64,000 bases of DNA from Oxytricha trifallax (Eukaryota > Ciliophora > Spirotrichea > Sporadotrichida > Oxytrichidae), in the NCBI GenBank assembly GCA_000711775.1, contig ARYC01017815.1, positions 38,764-102,763 on the forward strand. Direction: 5' to 3'. The notes below the pieces were generated by a model that had not been told where the DNA came from, made no database searches, and worked only from the letters and a program-made list of their open reading frames with translations. Positions 11,930-23,096 of the stretch are shown here, piece by piece; the stretch's first letter is position 1; every line of letters starts with the position of its first letter. The position numbers and the translations under genes were made by a program.

Positions 11930-12445
11930 TCACTTTAGGGTAATGTAAAATTATTAGTTAGGAACTTAATTAAATTAATTAGTATGAGAAATGGAGTTTC
12001 TTACGAAAAAATATTAGACATCATCGAGAATGTCAAGGCTAAAATTCAAGACAAGGAAAGATTTTAATTTCCATGATCTTAATAGTGATTTCTGATTGTA
12101 GGACTTAATTATGTCGAAATTAGCTGGTACTTGAAATATTATTCCCATACAAATTCGGATGCTGGGGAGAAAGACAGCACAGTGTTACATCAAAGGTTTT
12201 TCATCAGATGACTGGATGAAACGAACACGGCTGTTACCACTTGAGCCACAAGTCTTAGGAGGCCACCTCCAAGGACTTTCTAAACTAGACTCAGTCAAAT
12301 TTATAAATTTATTGAAATAAAATTATAATCGATCATGACCAAGTTGGTAGACGGGTGGCAGCCTGCCCAGCACAGGATAACACCTAGTTCGTTCCCCAGA
12401 TCCGCCGACTGATTCAACAGGCGTTTGATCTTCAATAGGCTTCAT
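11930..12445 (-). CDS. 171-codon ORF inside the inner nested element, function unknown
   Basis: From ATG 12445 to TGA 11930-11932 the frame is uninterrupted in the ciliate code; I checked the TCA triplets on the plus strand and none falls in this frame before the stop. The N-terminal ~90 residues lie in the GC-richer part and look protein-like (TPVESVGGSGERTRC, RLPPVYQLGHDRL). The C-terminal third is AT-rich and less convincing. It matches no family I know. The same DNA read on the plus strand contains a ubiquitin-like scrap, so at most one of the two readings is the original. It may be a captured host gene fragment rather than an element gene. Confidence 0.4.
11984..12076 (+). pseudogene. 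Ubiquitin-like fragment
   Basis: A 30-codon ORF contains IENVKAKIQDKE, identical to the alpha-1 helix of ubiquitin (residues 23-34 of the canonical protein), preceded by Asp. The flanking residues do not match ubiquitin on either side, so homology covers about 45 bases (12017-12061). It could be a tiny MDS of a ubiquitin gene, or a fragment captured by the transposon. Twelve identical residues in a row argue against chance. Confidence 0.55.
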
Positions 12446-12733
12446 AAAAACAAAATAATTAAGGTATCAATACTGGTTGGAGTTCACATATGCTACCTGG
12501 TATCATGATCAGGTTCTTTAATTGAGTCTCCTATATATAACTCAATTGATTAAACAACTAACTAAACTTACCTACATAGAAATAATGTTAAAGATGCGAT
12601 GTTGATATTTGAAATGGAAGATGATTTAGTTTAAAGATGTTGTTTAATAATTAAAACATGTAAATAAATAACCTTAATTTGAATTATCCATTAAAATTGA
12701 CCTTTAGTTTATAATTAATTACTAAAAATAATA

Positions 12734-13013
12734 GTTAAAACCCCAGGATTTTTTTTAAGAATTAAAACAGGGGAGGGGGGGGGTATTTATAAATAATCAA
12801 GAATTTAATTATTATTGGCGTAATATTTTGATGATTAGTCCAATTATTGAAACTATTGACTCGAATAATTTTCCATAAAATTTAATCTAATCAGGGTGTG
12901 TATATTTATTTTTACCCTAATTTTAATTGAAATTGGTCAATAATAATTAAATTTTTGATTATTTATAAATACCCCCCTATCTTAATTCTTAAAAAAAAAT
13001 CATGGGATTTTAC
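12734..13013. repeat. Palindromic MITE with TA target duplication
   Basis: TA dinucleotides at 12732-12733 and 13014-13015 flank termini GTTAAAACCCC and (complement) GTAAAATCCC. The arms are ~90-100 bases, including TTTTTTTTAAGAATTAA and a G-rich tract next to TATTTATAAATAATCAA. It is nested in the inner element, making a third layer of insertion. Confidence 0.75.
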
Positions 13014-13646
13014 TATAGATTGGAATGTTGAATAAAAGTGAATAATGAAGTGGAGATGAAATCGTTTGATAGTAGTTTACTTACAAATAAATATTATTAT
13101 TGATGGAAAATTTTTTGAGGTATCAGAATTTTATAATTAAATGTATTGCTAATAAAATAAAATTTCCTTAAAAAGATTTTAGATAAAATAATAATAATAT
13201 TTTTTTAAAAAAATATTATTATTATTTCAGATCTGTGAAAACATTCCAGATATATGGGGGGCATCCAAATAAGTAAAATTAAATTTGTGTAGGTTAATTA
13301 AAAAAAACAGTTTTAAGAAAAATTAATGAGGCTAAAGAATAAATGCATTTGAAATGATTCCTATGGGAGCACGTCTAAATAAATAGTGGAGGTACGCAGT
13401 AAAACAAATCAAAAAAAGTTGAAAAAAGTAGTGAAACTTATCAAATAAAATAATTAATAGCAATATCTGCTTGTAGGGCAAGAATTTTTTTTGAAAACAT
13501 TTATGTTGTTTTATATTTATAAAAGCTACCCAAGTTCGATGTGATCAGATAAAGCATGATTCAAGTTCTTAGAATATATTTATTATAAAAATTGAAAAAT
13601 TTTATTATAAGGGGGGAGGGGGGTGTCTCGGTCAGAACAATTATAT

Positions 13647-14645
13647 TATGTAAATAATTTAATTTATAATAGAAATTCTTAAATTTTATTGATATATTTA
13701 CTAATGATGTTAGTAGATCCACGAGTTTCTTATAGAATTTCATTATTAATTAATTATTTTAACATTAGTCAGTATATTTATCTTTCTTTCTTTCGGCAAT
13801 AATAGCTAATGTGTTAAAACAGACACTTATTAAAATTAAATTAAATTCATCTAAATTAGAATTATATATAATCATAAAATTATTAATTAACTTAAAATAA
13901 TGTTGGTTAAATTAGTATAAATATAAATTTATTTAGAAAACTTACTTTTTCCATATAATTTGGTGCCTTCGCCATAACCGCAAAATGATTTTAAATCCAT
14001 TTTTACAGCATTCAGTTTTGGAACAACTTTTTGCATTGAGCCGCTATCAAATTAAATAAATTATAAGCACATTTTTAATTTACTATAACTGATAGTATTG
14101 ATTTTTATTAAATCTAATGCTAATCCCATTTTCATGACTCCCATTCTAATTATATTAAATTAATAATTTTATTATTCATGCCATATAACAAAATAAATGG
14201 CTGAGTTATTATTCAACGAAAATAAACTATCAAGAATTAAAAATATTTCAACTTTTTCTATATATTTATTTAACCTATTCATGTATGTTTAAAAAAATTA
14301 AATGAGTTATTATTATTTTCATTTGACCATTAATAGGATTATTATAAATTAGTTAAATAAAATAAATTAAAATCAATCACTATCTAAGAGTGAGTGATGA
14401 TACTCTAACATTGAATATAATAAATCATATTATTAATTATATAATAAATTATAGAAAGAATTCTAATGGCAAAGTCAATGGAGCCATCTCAATTTGAAAG
14501 GCAACTTGATTAAAAAGATTTGCTAAAAAAAACTCTGGCTATAAATAATTTGAGGTGAACTGAATATTTTTAGTTACTTTTGATATGCATTAAAGTATTT
14601 AATGACTTTTAAGGGCAATAGCAATCATACAGATAAATTATAATA
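13647..14645 (-). other. AT-rich spacer with one short coding-like piece at 13872-14036
   Basis: The minus-strand frame from ATG 14036 to TGA 13872-13874 gives 54 codons, of which the first ~35 (14036 to ~13940) look like real protein (for example LKSFCGYGEGTKLYGK), and the rest is AT-rich noise. This may be a small MDS. The remainder of the stretch holds nothing I recognise. Confidence 0.3.
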
Positions 14646-15605
14646 ATGAGCAAGCGAAATATATTATATCTAATAGATGCCACTAATGAAACCATTTGCA
14701 CTTTTTTCATAAAAACTTGATTAGAGAACTTCAATCTGACCACAATTTCAGTATTGCATAATCAAAAAATTACGATTACTTTAAAAATCACCCAGAAGGA
14801 CTTGCTGATACTGGAGATATATTTTTAAAAGTAACAATGATCGTCATAATCATGAGATGGAATATCATTTATGAAATAAAACAAGAAGTAAAATGATTAA
14901 AACTAATTTTAAAAATGGGAATACTTACTGTAACTGCTGAAGTACTTGTAAAATAACAAAAAAAGAATAAAAAATGACTCCAGCTTAAGTAAAGAGTAAA
15001 ATTAACTAACATACAACTTATTTACTTAACCAAAAATTTTCGAAAGGGATGTGAGATATTTGGTAATGATTATAATACACATGATGTCAAAAAAGAGACA
15101 AAAATTATACGAAGTTTATTGATTGACCGACAATTGAGATTAAAACAAGACTAACCATACAACACTTTATCAGAAAAGGAAATAATTGAGATGCTTGCCA
15201 TTACATTTAGTGCAAGAACAAGGAATATTAAAACTATTTATAGCTAAACTCGAAGAGAGATGTTGCCATGAAACTACTTGAAAAAGATGAAAACAGAGAA
15301 GTTGACAAGAGAGAATGGGTGAAACTAACAACTAATAGGGGTCTTATATTTAGGATAGGGAAAATATACTGCTACGAAACTTTTATTATCTCAGTAGAAA
15401 AAGTTGTGCCTCAAATTTTAAAGTACACGCAGCTACATTTTTCATATTTGATGCAGTAGACAAGCATTCTGCAAAGCCTATTAAAATATATTATTTTATT
15501 CAAACGATTGCACCTGATAGGCTAACTAAAAAAATTTTGTAAGGTGAAAAATATTAAAAGTGGATGGACTACATTTAGTAATAACCTAAAGTGATTGCTT
15601 AATGA
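14646..15605 (+). pseudogene. Decayed gene, possibly with a von Willebrand A-like start
   Basis: The plus-strand ciliate-code reading moves between frames. It starts at ATG 14646 with MSKRNILYLIDATNE, reminiscent of the beta-1 strand and DxxxS-type start of vWA domains, but lacking the serines. Then come a frame with KNYDYFKNHPEGLADTGDIF, another at 15176-15270 with EMLAITFSARTRNIKTIY, the frame from 15268 (NREVDKREWVKLTTNRGL), and finally one with YYFIQTIAPDRLTKKILQGE ending at TGA 15603-15605. At least four shifts mean it is not expressible as it stands. The vWA suggestion is weak; the rest is unassigned. Confidence 0.45.
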
Positions 15606-17734
15606 ATACTTTATAATTATTTATTGGTTTTTTTTTAAGAATGATTTATATATTTAATTAATTTAGATTAAATTAATTACAGAGATGAATCAAAATTTTT
15701 ATATTAGAAGAGCTTCTTTTCATATTCTCAAAATTGATTTAAGAAGAAGAATTTGACTGACCTTGAATATTATTTTTTAAAAGTTTCTTACCAAATTTTA
15801 TCAAATAAAATTTTCATAAATGCTCAATTTGGAAAACCCGATTTTGTGATATATTTTAATCTATTTATTTTTATTTAATTAAATAATAAAACATTGGTAT
15901 TTCCCTCTCTCATTGATACATTCTTTCATTTTTTTTGAATGTAGATTTATTCACTACATTTAACATTTCAAATTTTAAAGGGGAAATTTCCTTTGAAGTC
16001 TTATGATAAAAAAATCATTTTAGAGAAGTTTACTCACAAGTTATTTTTTTATTTTTTTTATAGCTTTATTTTCGTTATTTTTGTTTTCTAACAACAGACA
16101 CAACTTTTAGAGATTTAATCTGCATTATATTTTTTCAGATTTTTACTCTATGTCTTCTCAAATTTTTATTTTTTAACATTAATTTTCCACTTCAAGTACA
16201 TTTTGATTTATGTTAAATAAATAATTTTATTAGATTCCTATTTTATTCAAATCATTTTAATCATTGTTATAATATTAAACAACAAATTGACGTTAATTTT
16301 AAAGACAAAGAATATTTAATATATTCCCTAAACATATGTTTAATTTTTGATTATAAATTTATATAGAATTCTATGTAAAATTCATAAAATTATAAAATAA
16401 AATATTCACTTATCTGTAAACTTCCCCCCCAACATAATTTAGGGAAAATAACTTTTTATTTAAGAATGAAGTATATAATAATTTAACTTATATAAATTCA
16501 TAAATTAAAATGGGGAAAAGAATATTAATAACAATTATTAGTAGAAAATTAATGGATGTCAATTGACAATAAGAAAATTATTTTAATCTATATCTGCATT
16601 ATTTATCATTAATTAATACTGAAATAAAATTTTATACACATAAAATAAGATTATTTTAATATATTAAATGATTTCAATTTAATATATAAATTTAATTTAT
16701 TGATTAATTTTTATATGAAAAAAAATAATTAAGTTTAATCTTTCATAATTAATTTACTATTTTCCACTCTACTTATTAGTTTCTAAAACATTGATTTTTA
16801 ACTTTTTTATTTAAATTTTGAAGGGAAATTAATTGGGCATATTTGTAGAGGTTTTAATCCTACAACTAGTTCTTCAAAATTAAATAAAAGCGCATGCATC
16901 CATCACACAACTTGAAAAAATTTATTTGTATCATTTTTTGCAAGGATTGGTAGATAATCAACAAAAGCCTTTTCAAAAAGTATTGATGACAAATAAAATT
17001 CCCAAAATAAATATAATTGCAAAGAAATAACCTAAATTATTGATGAAAACTAATTATATTTAAAGATTAAGATGGTTGTTTAAATTAAATTGAAATTTTA
17101 TATTAATATTTTGAAAAATTTTATTAATAAATTATCTAAAATAATTAGCAATTAATGGTCGATCTCAATCATTATTATGAGTTTTTTATAGATAAATTGT
17201 TTTCAAGCTACAATATTAATGGCTTTTATATTTATCAAAATATATTACATCCTTAAAATAATTAAGTAATATCTACCATTCAAGGAACAAGCAATGCCAA
17301 CAAATCTCCCCTGAAATCTAAATATCACAAGAGCTATTGTCAAGGTCTCCTTTAAAATTATGCTCAACAAGTTTGCTTAATAGGAAGTATCAAACACCTT
17401 TTGAAATATAGAACAATCTGGCTGGAGGCACATGTATACTATGTATTTATTGAAACACCATTACCAACATTGATATAGTCAGGCTTCCTTAAACTAACCT
17501 TTACATTTTGAAGATTTTAATATACAGTGACTTTCCTTGACAATACCTATACTCATCGGAAATCATTAGGGAAGAGTTAATACTAGTGAATCTTTATTTT
17601 TCCTTGCGACATTGTGATTTTTTGGAGTAGCATTTTGATGTAACTTATTTTGTTTATATGGTACTAGTGTAAATCAAATGGCTGAAAGAGTATTATATAT
17701 TTATATATAAATTTTTGTAAATCTGTTGGGAAAC
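15606..17734. other. Long AT-rich spacer
   Basis: Mostly low-complexity AT-rich DNA with nothing recognised. A minus-strand stretch near 17400-17515 reads SLRKPDYINVGNGVSINTQY without a TGA and could be a small coding remnant, but support is thin. Confidence 0.4.
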
Positions 17735-18090
17735 CATAACTTATCTTTACAGAAACTATCATTAGAGGCTGTCATTTGGAGCAATCAAATAATTGTGAAG
17801 TTCAAAGACGTCAGAACTTATGTGAAAGCTTTTGGATGATATGCTAGAAAATCATAAATCAAGAATGGAGTGACTCATAAATTTAAAGTATGTCTATAAA
17901 AAAGAATTTATTACCAAAGTAATCTTATCTCAGTCATAGAAATTATTGGAAAAATTATAAGCTAATTAGAAAAATTCCTAGTCAGAATATAAAGAAGAAT
18001 CGATTAGCTAAAAAGAAAGACAGATTGCTCTCTAGAAATATACAAAGGAGCCTATATTAATGACTAAAGGTTTGCTTGAAAATTAAGATG
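17735..18090 (+). other. Coding-like stretch open in two plus frames
   Basis: About 100 codons are free of TGA in one plus frame (ending TGA near 18061). A second plus frame has a single TGA and reads amphipathic residues such as SVIEIIGKIISQLEKFLVRI. Only one can be real. It is preceded by TTATCTTTACAG, which could act as a 3' splice site. No family was recognised, and it may be chance in AT-rich DNA. Confidence 0.22.
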
Positions 18091-19001
18091 CGTTCATTAT
18101 CTCTGTCTCTAAAATTACCCTTTTTTCTCGTAATCTCATTCACCTTCAATTTTGAAAAGGTTTCCTTTGGTCAGACCTTAACAAATATTTTCTATCTTAC
18201 AATTTGTGCAAAATTAAAATTAATCCAATTTTTTAATTAAAAGCAAAGTCATTATCTAATCAAGTTGTCTGAAATAAAAAATATTACCAACTTATCTGCA
18301 AATAAAGAGTATTATAATTGAGAGGAAAGTACCATAAATGCCACATCTGAAAAAATAGAACTATAGATTCTTAAACTTCCTTAAATAATTTCAGCTTCTA
18401 GCCCTAGTTATATTTTCTTTCTCAAAAATCGATATGGATAAAATTGATGATTTATTAAAGTCGTTAATATAGATAATGTCACAAACCTGTATTTCTTCAG
18501 AATTGTTAGTTATTGTCTTACTATCTGTTTTGAATGTTGAATGGATAGTTTTAAGAGAGTGTACAGATAAACTTTATTAAAGGGAAAATAGCATACCATG
18601 AAGTCATTAGTCACATTTTACTGATTTAATATTCATAAAAAATATGAAATCGTATTTGTTTGGTTCCAAGGTAACCAATAAACCCCAAAACCCCATAGAG
18701 TAAAATGATTAAGCAGGTTTAAAATGTTTTGAGTAAATTAAAGTAAGGAAGTATATAGATTAAGTTATAAAATTAATAATCAGATATAATTATTTTCTTA
18801 TACCAATGAAAATTTCTTTGTTAAATTGTCAACAAAAAAATGGTTTCCAGAGATTTCTACAAACTTGACAGATTCATTCTAAGAATTGTATCTTTATATA
18901 GTTTAAACTACTTATTAATCAGGCATAAAATTTAAATTCTTTATACTTTGTTATTATTCGTTTTGTCTTAGTCTTTGCTATTCAACATTTTAGTTCTTCT
19001 A
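18091..19001. other. AT-rich spacer with a short telomeric-repeat island
   Basis: Nothing coding is recognised. It contains AAACCCCAAAACCCC (18680-18694), listed separately. Confidence 0.45.
18680..18694. repeat. Solo C4A4 telomeric repeat
   Basis: AAACCCCAAAACCCC is a near-double unit of the spirotrich telomere repeat and of the TBE outer end. Inward of it there is no TBE terminal-repeat homology, unlike the true TBE end at 19005, 311 bases away. Confidence 0.6.
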
Positions 19002-19004
19002 ATT

Positions 19005-19084
19005 CAAAACCCCAAATCCCCTGAATGAGGTTTATAAGTGCTTTGATTTGTAGGGAATTTGTTAGGGGTTGGGTTTATTAATTA
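19005..19084 (+). repeat. TBE left terminal inverted repeat, copy B
   Basis: Starts CAAAACCCCAAATCCCC (two telomeric units, the second mutated) and continues into GCTTTGATTTGTAGGG. It pairs with 22972-23050. Confidence 0.9.
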
Positions 19085-20149
19085 ATGCGAGACAAAAATA
19101 GCAAGCTTTTGGGGTCTATTTATGATGAAGAGTATATAGATTTAGTGTTTAAACTGCGTTATGGATGTGAAATGTATAGTGAATAAGTCAAACCAGTACT
19201 GAACTATAAGTCTAATGCACTACTCTTAAAGCGTAGTCCATCAACTGTTCGCTCTCACTGCTTGAAAGCTATGTAATTAAAGCAATAATAGCTGAATTCT
19301 TAGCCTAAGAGGAAGTCAAAGTTTATATAGAAGCATATTGACGATCTTATTAATGAAAAAACTTTGAAGTATTGGACTCACTTCTCTCTCGACTAACGAG
19401 CTATTATGTTTCACCGCCAGATCCCTGAGTTGAAGATCTCTGCATAATCTGTTGCAAACATTTATAAACGAAAAAGTATCTCTTACAAAGGTGTAAATCG
19501 TATCAAGAGAATAATAGATTTCACTCTGCCATTTTACAACAACAACTTAAATTATATTTATAATTTAATGCAGAGAGCCTAATAGAATAATATTAAGTTT
19601 ATTCATGCTGACGAGGCTGTTTTTACATTTAACACTTTCATCTAGAAGTCTTGGTATAAGAGGCATAGCAACAAAGAAATATATGACTAGGAAAGTCAAG
19701 GTATAAACAATGGCAATTCTTGGAGGTATTAGCGAGGATGCTGGTTTAGAAACTTATCTTATTCATCCTCGCTCTATTAAGACAGAGCAGTATATTAAGT
19801 TATTAGAGCAGCGGAGAGAGAAGTACCCTGAATAAGAGATTATACTATTCGTTGATAATCTTTCTGTTCATAAGACTAAAGAAACAAGAAAGAGTTATGA
19901 ACAACTTAAAATAACGCCAGTGTTCAACGTACCTTACAGTCCATAGTTTAATGGAATTGAGTTCTACTGGGGTACATTAAAAGGTCATTACAAGAAACTG
20001 CTGCTATACCACTTGATGCATACCTACCTATCGATACAGTAGACTTTATTAAAAGCTCAGCGAAGAGAGTAGATAATTAATTAGCATAAAAGTGTGCGAA
20101 AAAAGGGAAAGTGAATGTATAAAAACAAGTTTTGTAGTTAAGTTAATGA
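19085..20149 (+). pseudogene. TBE 42K DD34E transposase, one frameshift
   Basis: ATG 19085 to TGA 20147-20149, ~355 codons, the size of the TBE 42-kDa transposase. All three catalytic acidic residues are present. The first Asp is in FIHADEAVFTF (codon at 19610). The second Asp is in ILFVDNLSVHK (19854). The Glu is in NGIEFYW (19959). The Asp-Glu spacing is exactly 34 residues, as in Tc1/mariner/IS630 enzymes. Many TAA/TAG Gln codons are used, e.g. in SPQFNG. One +1/-1 shift lies near 19680-19700, between the first and second motifs; correcting a single base would give a full frame. It cuts the element ends; TBE transposases are known to help germline DNA elimination in Oxytricha. Confidence 0.9.
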
Positions 20150-20158
20150 ATATATAAG

Positions 20159-20942
20159 TCACATTTAAAATTCTTTAGAGGGAACTGGCTTCTCTTTCTT
20201 TTCTTCGACTTCTTGCTTCCCTCCTCCTAAGTTTCTTCTCTTGCTGCCAGCTCCAGCATCTATATTCATTGACTCTGGAGGCTAAATATTTGAATAAGTC
20301 TCTTGCTAACTTCATACTTTGTCTGCGACTTTCGCTCTCTAAGAAGCTTGCTCTATTCCTTCATCAAGAAGATACCAGTACCAGAATTTTCTAAAGAGTT
20401 AAGCCAAAAATCTTACCTGAAATATAAGGATGCTTCTGCAGTATGATAACAAGCTCTCACTTATCTTGATCCCTAGTCTGTCCTTATCTTCTGAAGAGAT
20501 GCTGTACCTTTTCTTATGAGATTCTGAATAATTTCTTTCAAGTAATCACCTTGGATTGTTGCAAGTATGCCAAAGAAATAGTTTCTTTCAGGTAGTTTAT
20601 TGACAACTACTTCTTAGTAGGCAGGTACTGCGAAACCTCTGGGTCGTTCATAGCATCATCATATAAGTTTGTCACTGAAATCTCTGGACAGTTTGGAATC
20701 TGTGCAAGCTTTACATCTTAAGTTTTCAATGCTTTCTTCTCTTCGCAAAGTATTGCTTTTAAAAATGAAATTTTAGTACCTTCCATCGTTGGCAGGAACA
20801 AACCAACTACATAATCAAGATTAGCCACTTTGAGTTCATTACCTTGCTGCACCAGGTAGCGATGCAAATCCATCCTTGCTTCTAAATCTTTGAATTAATT
20901 CTTGTGCTTGCACTATTTCATTGCATCATTCATTGACTCCAT
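20159..20942 (-). pseudogene. TBE 22K protein gene, frameshifted
   Basis: ATG 20942 on the minus strand. The first ~145 codons include VVGLFLPTMEGTKISFLKAI and the conserved CPEISVTNLYDDAM. A frameshift near 20560 leads into a second open frame of ~100 codons (YLKEIIQNLIRKGTASLQKI). A further shift reaches the Lys/Glu-rich tail ending at TGA 20159-20161. It converges on the transposase stop at 20149 with a 9-base gap. The function is unknown. The LP..........FLK.ILCEEKK core is also seen in the minus-strand gene at 25512-26212, which suggests a wider family. Confidence 0.85.
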
Positions 20943-21543
20943 CTTGTTTACAGATCTAAGAAATGATATTCAAATTTAAGTTTATTGACTTCAATTATAT
21001 ACCTCTGTAAAACTTACTATTAATATGGGCATCATATAGGAAGTCAACCTCTAAGAAGGATATGGAAAAGGTTTTGAGAACTGGTTTCAAACTTGAGAGA
21101 TAGATATCAATTTCTACTGTTATAGTTCCATATTTTTAAATTTAAATTGGTACGTACTTAATTAGGAGCAGCTCCTAAAATGCAAGTACTTAATTAGGAG
21201 CATTAATTAAAGCTAGTACTTAATTAAGAGCACCCTAATTTTAATAATAAATCACAAAATACCTCCTAAAGCAGTACGTACTTAATTAGGTGCACCTCCT
21301 AAATCGGTACGTGCTATAATAAACTTATAATTGAAAGTTAAAATGGTTACTTCCTCACCTATATTTTGAGCTGGGTTGTCTCTTATCTTCTCTTATACTC
21401 TAAGAACTTCCCTTTAAATTTGTAGGCTTGCAAAGCTCTCAAATAAGCTCTCAGTTATAGAGGCAGTTTTATAATTTTTAAATTCAAATTTAAATATGAT
21501 CGCTAACATTTTAAAAAAAACAACAGCACTTCCATCAAACTAA
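20943..21543. other. TBE internal spacer with TACTTAATTAGGAG repeats
   Basis: Divergent intergenic region between the 22K and 57K genes. Positions 21150-21310 contain several copies of a GTACTTAATTAGGAGCA-like unit, matching the repeated motif at 1-110 of copy A, so it is a conserved feature of the element. It could hold bidirectional promoters. Confidence 0.65.
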
Positions 21544-22937
21544 ATGAGACTTACCTTTGGCGTCAATAAAAAGTGTGATAGCTGTGAGATGAACTATCAT
21601 AAGGAACTACCAGAGCTATCACTTGAGGTCTCTGTTATTAAAAAAGAAATTAATAACAGAAAATAAATGGCAAACAAATGTGTGGGAGACAGAGAGGAGG
21701 AGAAAGGTATTAATGAAATTCCTATAAAAACTGAAGAAGCTGAAATCTATTTTTGTGAGCTATGTGAGAGAGATTTTGCTCATAAATCAAGCTGGTACAG
21801 ACATATGAAGGTCCATAAGGAAGCTAAGCCTACTGTATACTTAAAGCATGACAAAGTTGATGGAAAGTATGATCGCTTTGAGTGCCATAAGCAGTACTCT
21901 CATACAAGAGACTTAAAGAAGCATCTTTAAACCCACAAGAAAGAGATAGAAGTTGAAGATTAAGACACTCAACTGAAGTTGCTCAACAAAAGAAAGCAAG
22001 GGAACCTCTTTAAACTGCTGAGCTTTAACAAGCAAGCGAATCAGAGTATGTGAGGATTGCACGCAACCTCTTAGCATCAGAGGTCACTAAAATCATGATT
22101 AAAATATAAAACAAGAAAATTCCACTACTAGCATAGATTGATTTAGATACTTCTCTCTAAAGCTACCTAATTCTGGAGGACTCCAATAACAAGAAAGTTA
22201 TTAAGGATCATCAGTATGCTTACAAGGTATATCCTTTCAACTATCTCCTTAGTGATGATAAATATTAAATGGAGTTTACAAATGAGTATTAAGTACTCAC
22301 TCAAACCAAGTTTAAAGAATGCAAATACTAATAAAGCTAGATGCTGTTCTCCTAGCCAAAGATCATGTAGCTTTCAGACTACCACTCTTTGATGACACTA
22401 AGAGATTTCATAACTGATAAAAGAAATCATAGATAACTTGCATTAATATCAACCTAAGCTATACAAGGCATCAAAGAGCTTCAAAAGTTAGGCTTTGTTC
22501 ACAGAGATCTCAAGCCTGAGAATATAATGTTGAACTTTGCACCAGTAACAGTAACAAGTATTGAGTTCAACAGAGCCTTAAGAGAGGAAGTATCAAGACT
22601 TGGAAGTGTAATGGGAACTCCAGGCTATAATCCAGAAAGAGAAGACTGGAGAGATGGAGACTTACAGCGGGATGCGTGGGCTTTAACAGCAATAATAATA
22701 GAGTGCGATATGCCTCGCAACGATTACTACTCTACAAGGTGCGAGAAGGATGCAAGGCAAAGAATAAAGCAATTTATTGAAAAAACAAGAGTGTCTCAAT
22801 CAATGAAGCAAATGGCAGAGTCAATAATAATAAAACCAAACTCAAGATCAGACATATCAATATAGTAGATAGAGTTGTGGTTAAGTAAGATAAACTTCAG
22901 ACCACTCCCACATGATCCAAAAGTGCATTTTGAGTGA
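21544..22937 (+). pseudogene. TBE 57K zinc-finger/protein-kinase gene, frameshifted
   Basis: ATG 21544 begins a ~160-codon frame with a C2H2 finger, FCELCERDFAHKSSWYRHMK followed by His, and a second finger-like unit with FECHKQYSHTRDLKKH. It hits TGA near 22050. The C-terminal frame carries protein-kinase motifs: HRDLKPENIM (catalytic loop, 22500-22529), GTPGYNPE in the place of APE, and DAWAL. It ends at TGA 22935-22937. ~465 codons in all matches the 57-kDa TBE protein. The role in the element is not established; DNA binding plus phosphorylation is inferred. At least one shift lies between 22010 and 22440. Confidence 0.9.
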
Positions 22938-22971
22938 TTAAATTAAATACATTTACTATAAATTTCACATA

Positions 22972-23050
22972 AAAACCTATTAATAACCCCAACTCCTAAT
23001 TAATTCCCTACAAATCAAAGCACTTATAAAAACCTCATTAAGGGGTTTTG
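22972..23050 (-). repeat. TBE right terminal inverted repeat, copy B
   Basis: Inverse of 19005-19084 with a shortened telomeric part (AAGGGGTTTTG), followed by ATT. Confidence 0.9.
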
Positions 23051-23096
23051 ATTGGTAAATTATTCTAAGTTATTTTTAAATTCTGCTTTTTCAATA

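Larger units (their letters stand above)
11519..13266. mobile_element. Inner element inserted in the outer one, 8-bp target duplication
   Basis: Perfect direct repeats AAATAAGT (11511-11518 and 13267-13274) flank inverted termini beginning GGATGCCCCCCATATATC. Removing it restores the arm of the outer element, whose other copy at ~10310 reads uninterrupted through this site. Its 1748 bases hold a GC-richer middle (12020-12440) with a 171-codon minus-strand ORF and, near its right side, a separate TA-flanked MITE. No transposase motif was recognised. Confidence 0.88.
9920..13638. mobile_element. Foldback-type element with 8-bp target duplication (outer of a nest)
   Basis: Direct repeats AATTATAT at 9912-9919 and 13639-13646 flank inverted termini TTCTGACCGAGACACCCCCC (9921) and its complement (to 13637). 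The inverted arms are long. Positions 9921-10425 match, in inverse orientation, 11405-11518 plus 13275-13637, the latter arm being split by the inner element at 11519-13266. Between the arms (10426-11404) I find no transposase. The 8-bp duplication is compatible with hAT-, P- or Merlin-like mobilisation, but the termini do not identify a family. It is probably non-autonomous. Confidence 0.85.
19005..23050 (+). mobile_element. Complete TBE-type transposon, copy B
   Basis: This 4046-bp element is flanked by ATT (19002-19004 and 23051-23053), the ANT-type duplication of TBEs. Inverted termini start CAAAACCCC and share the core GCTTTGATTTGTAGGGAATT. It carries the standard three genes: 42K transposase (plus), 22K (minus, convergent) and a zinc-finger/protein-kinase 57K gene (plus). 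Size and layout match Oxytricha TBE elements. Each gene has at least one frameshift, so the copy looks inactive unless these are assembly indels. The right end has only one C4A4 unit, against two at the left. Confidence 0.95.

Noticed and set aside
12330-12410. tRNA-like pattern (CCAAGTTGGTAGACGG followed ~45 bases later by TAGTTCGTTCCCC), possible tRNA or SINE
   Set aside because: No acceptor stem or clean anticodon stem could be drawn, and the same DNA is part of an open minus-strand frame.
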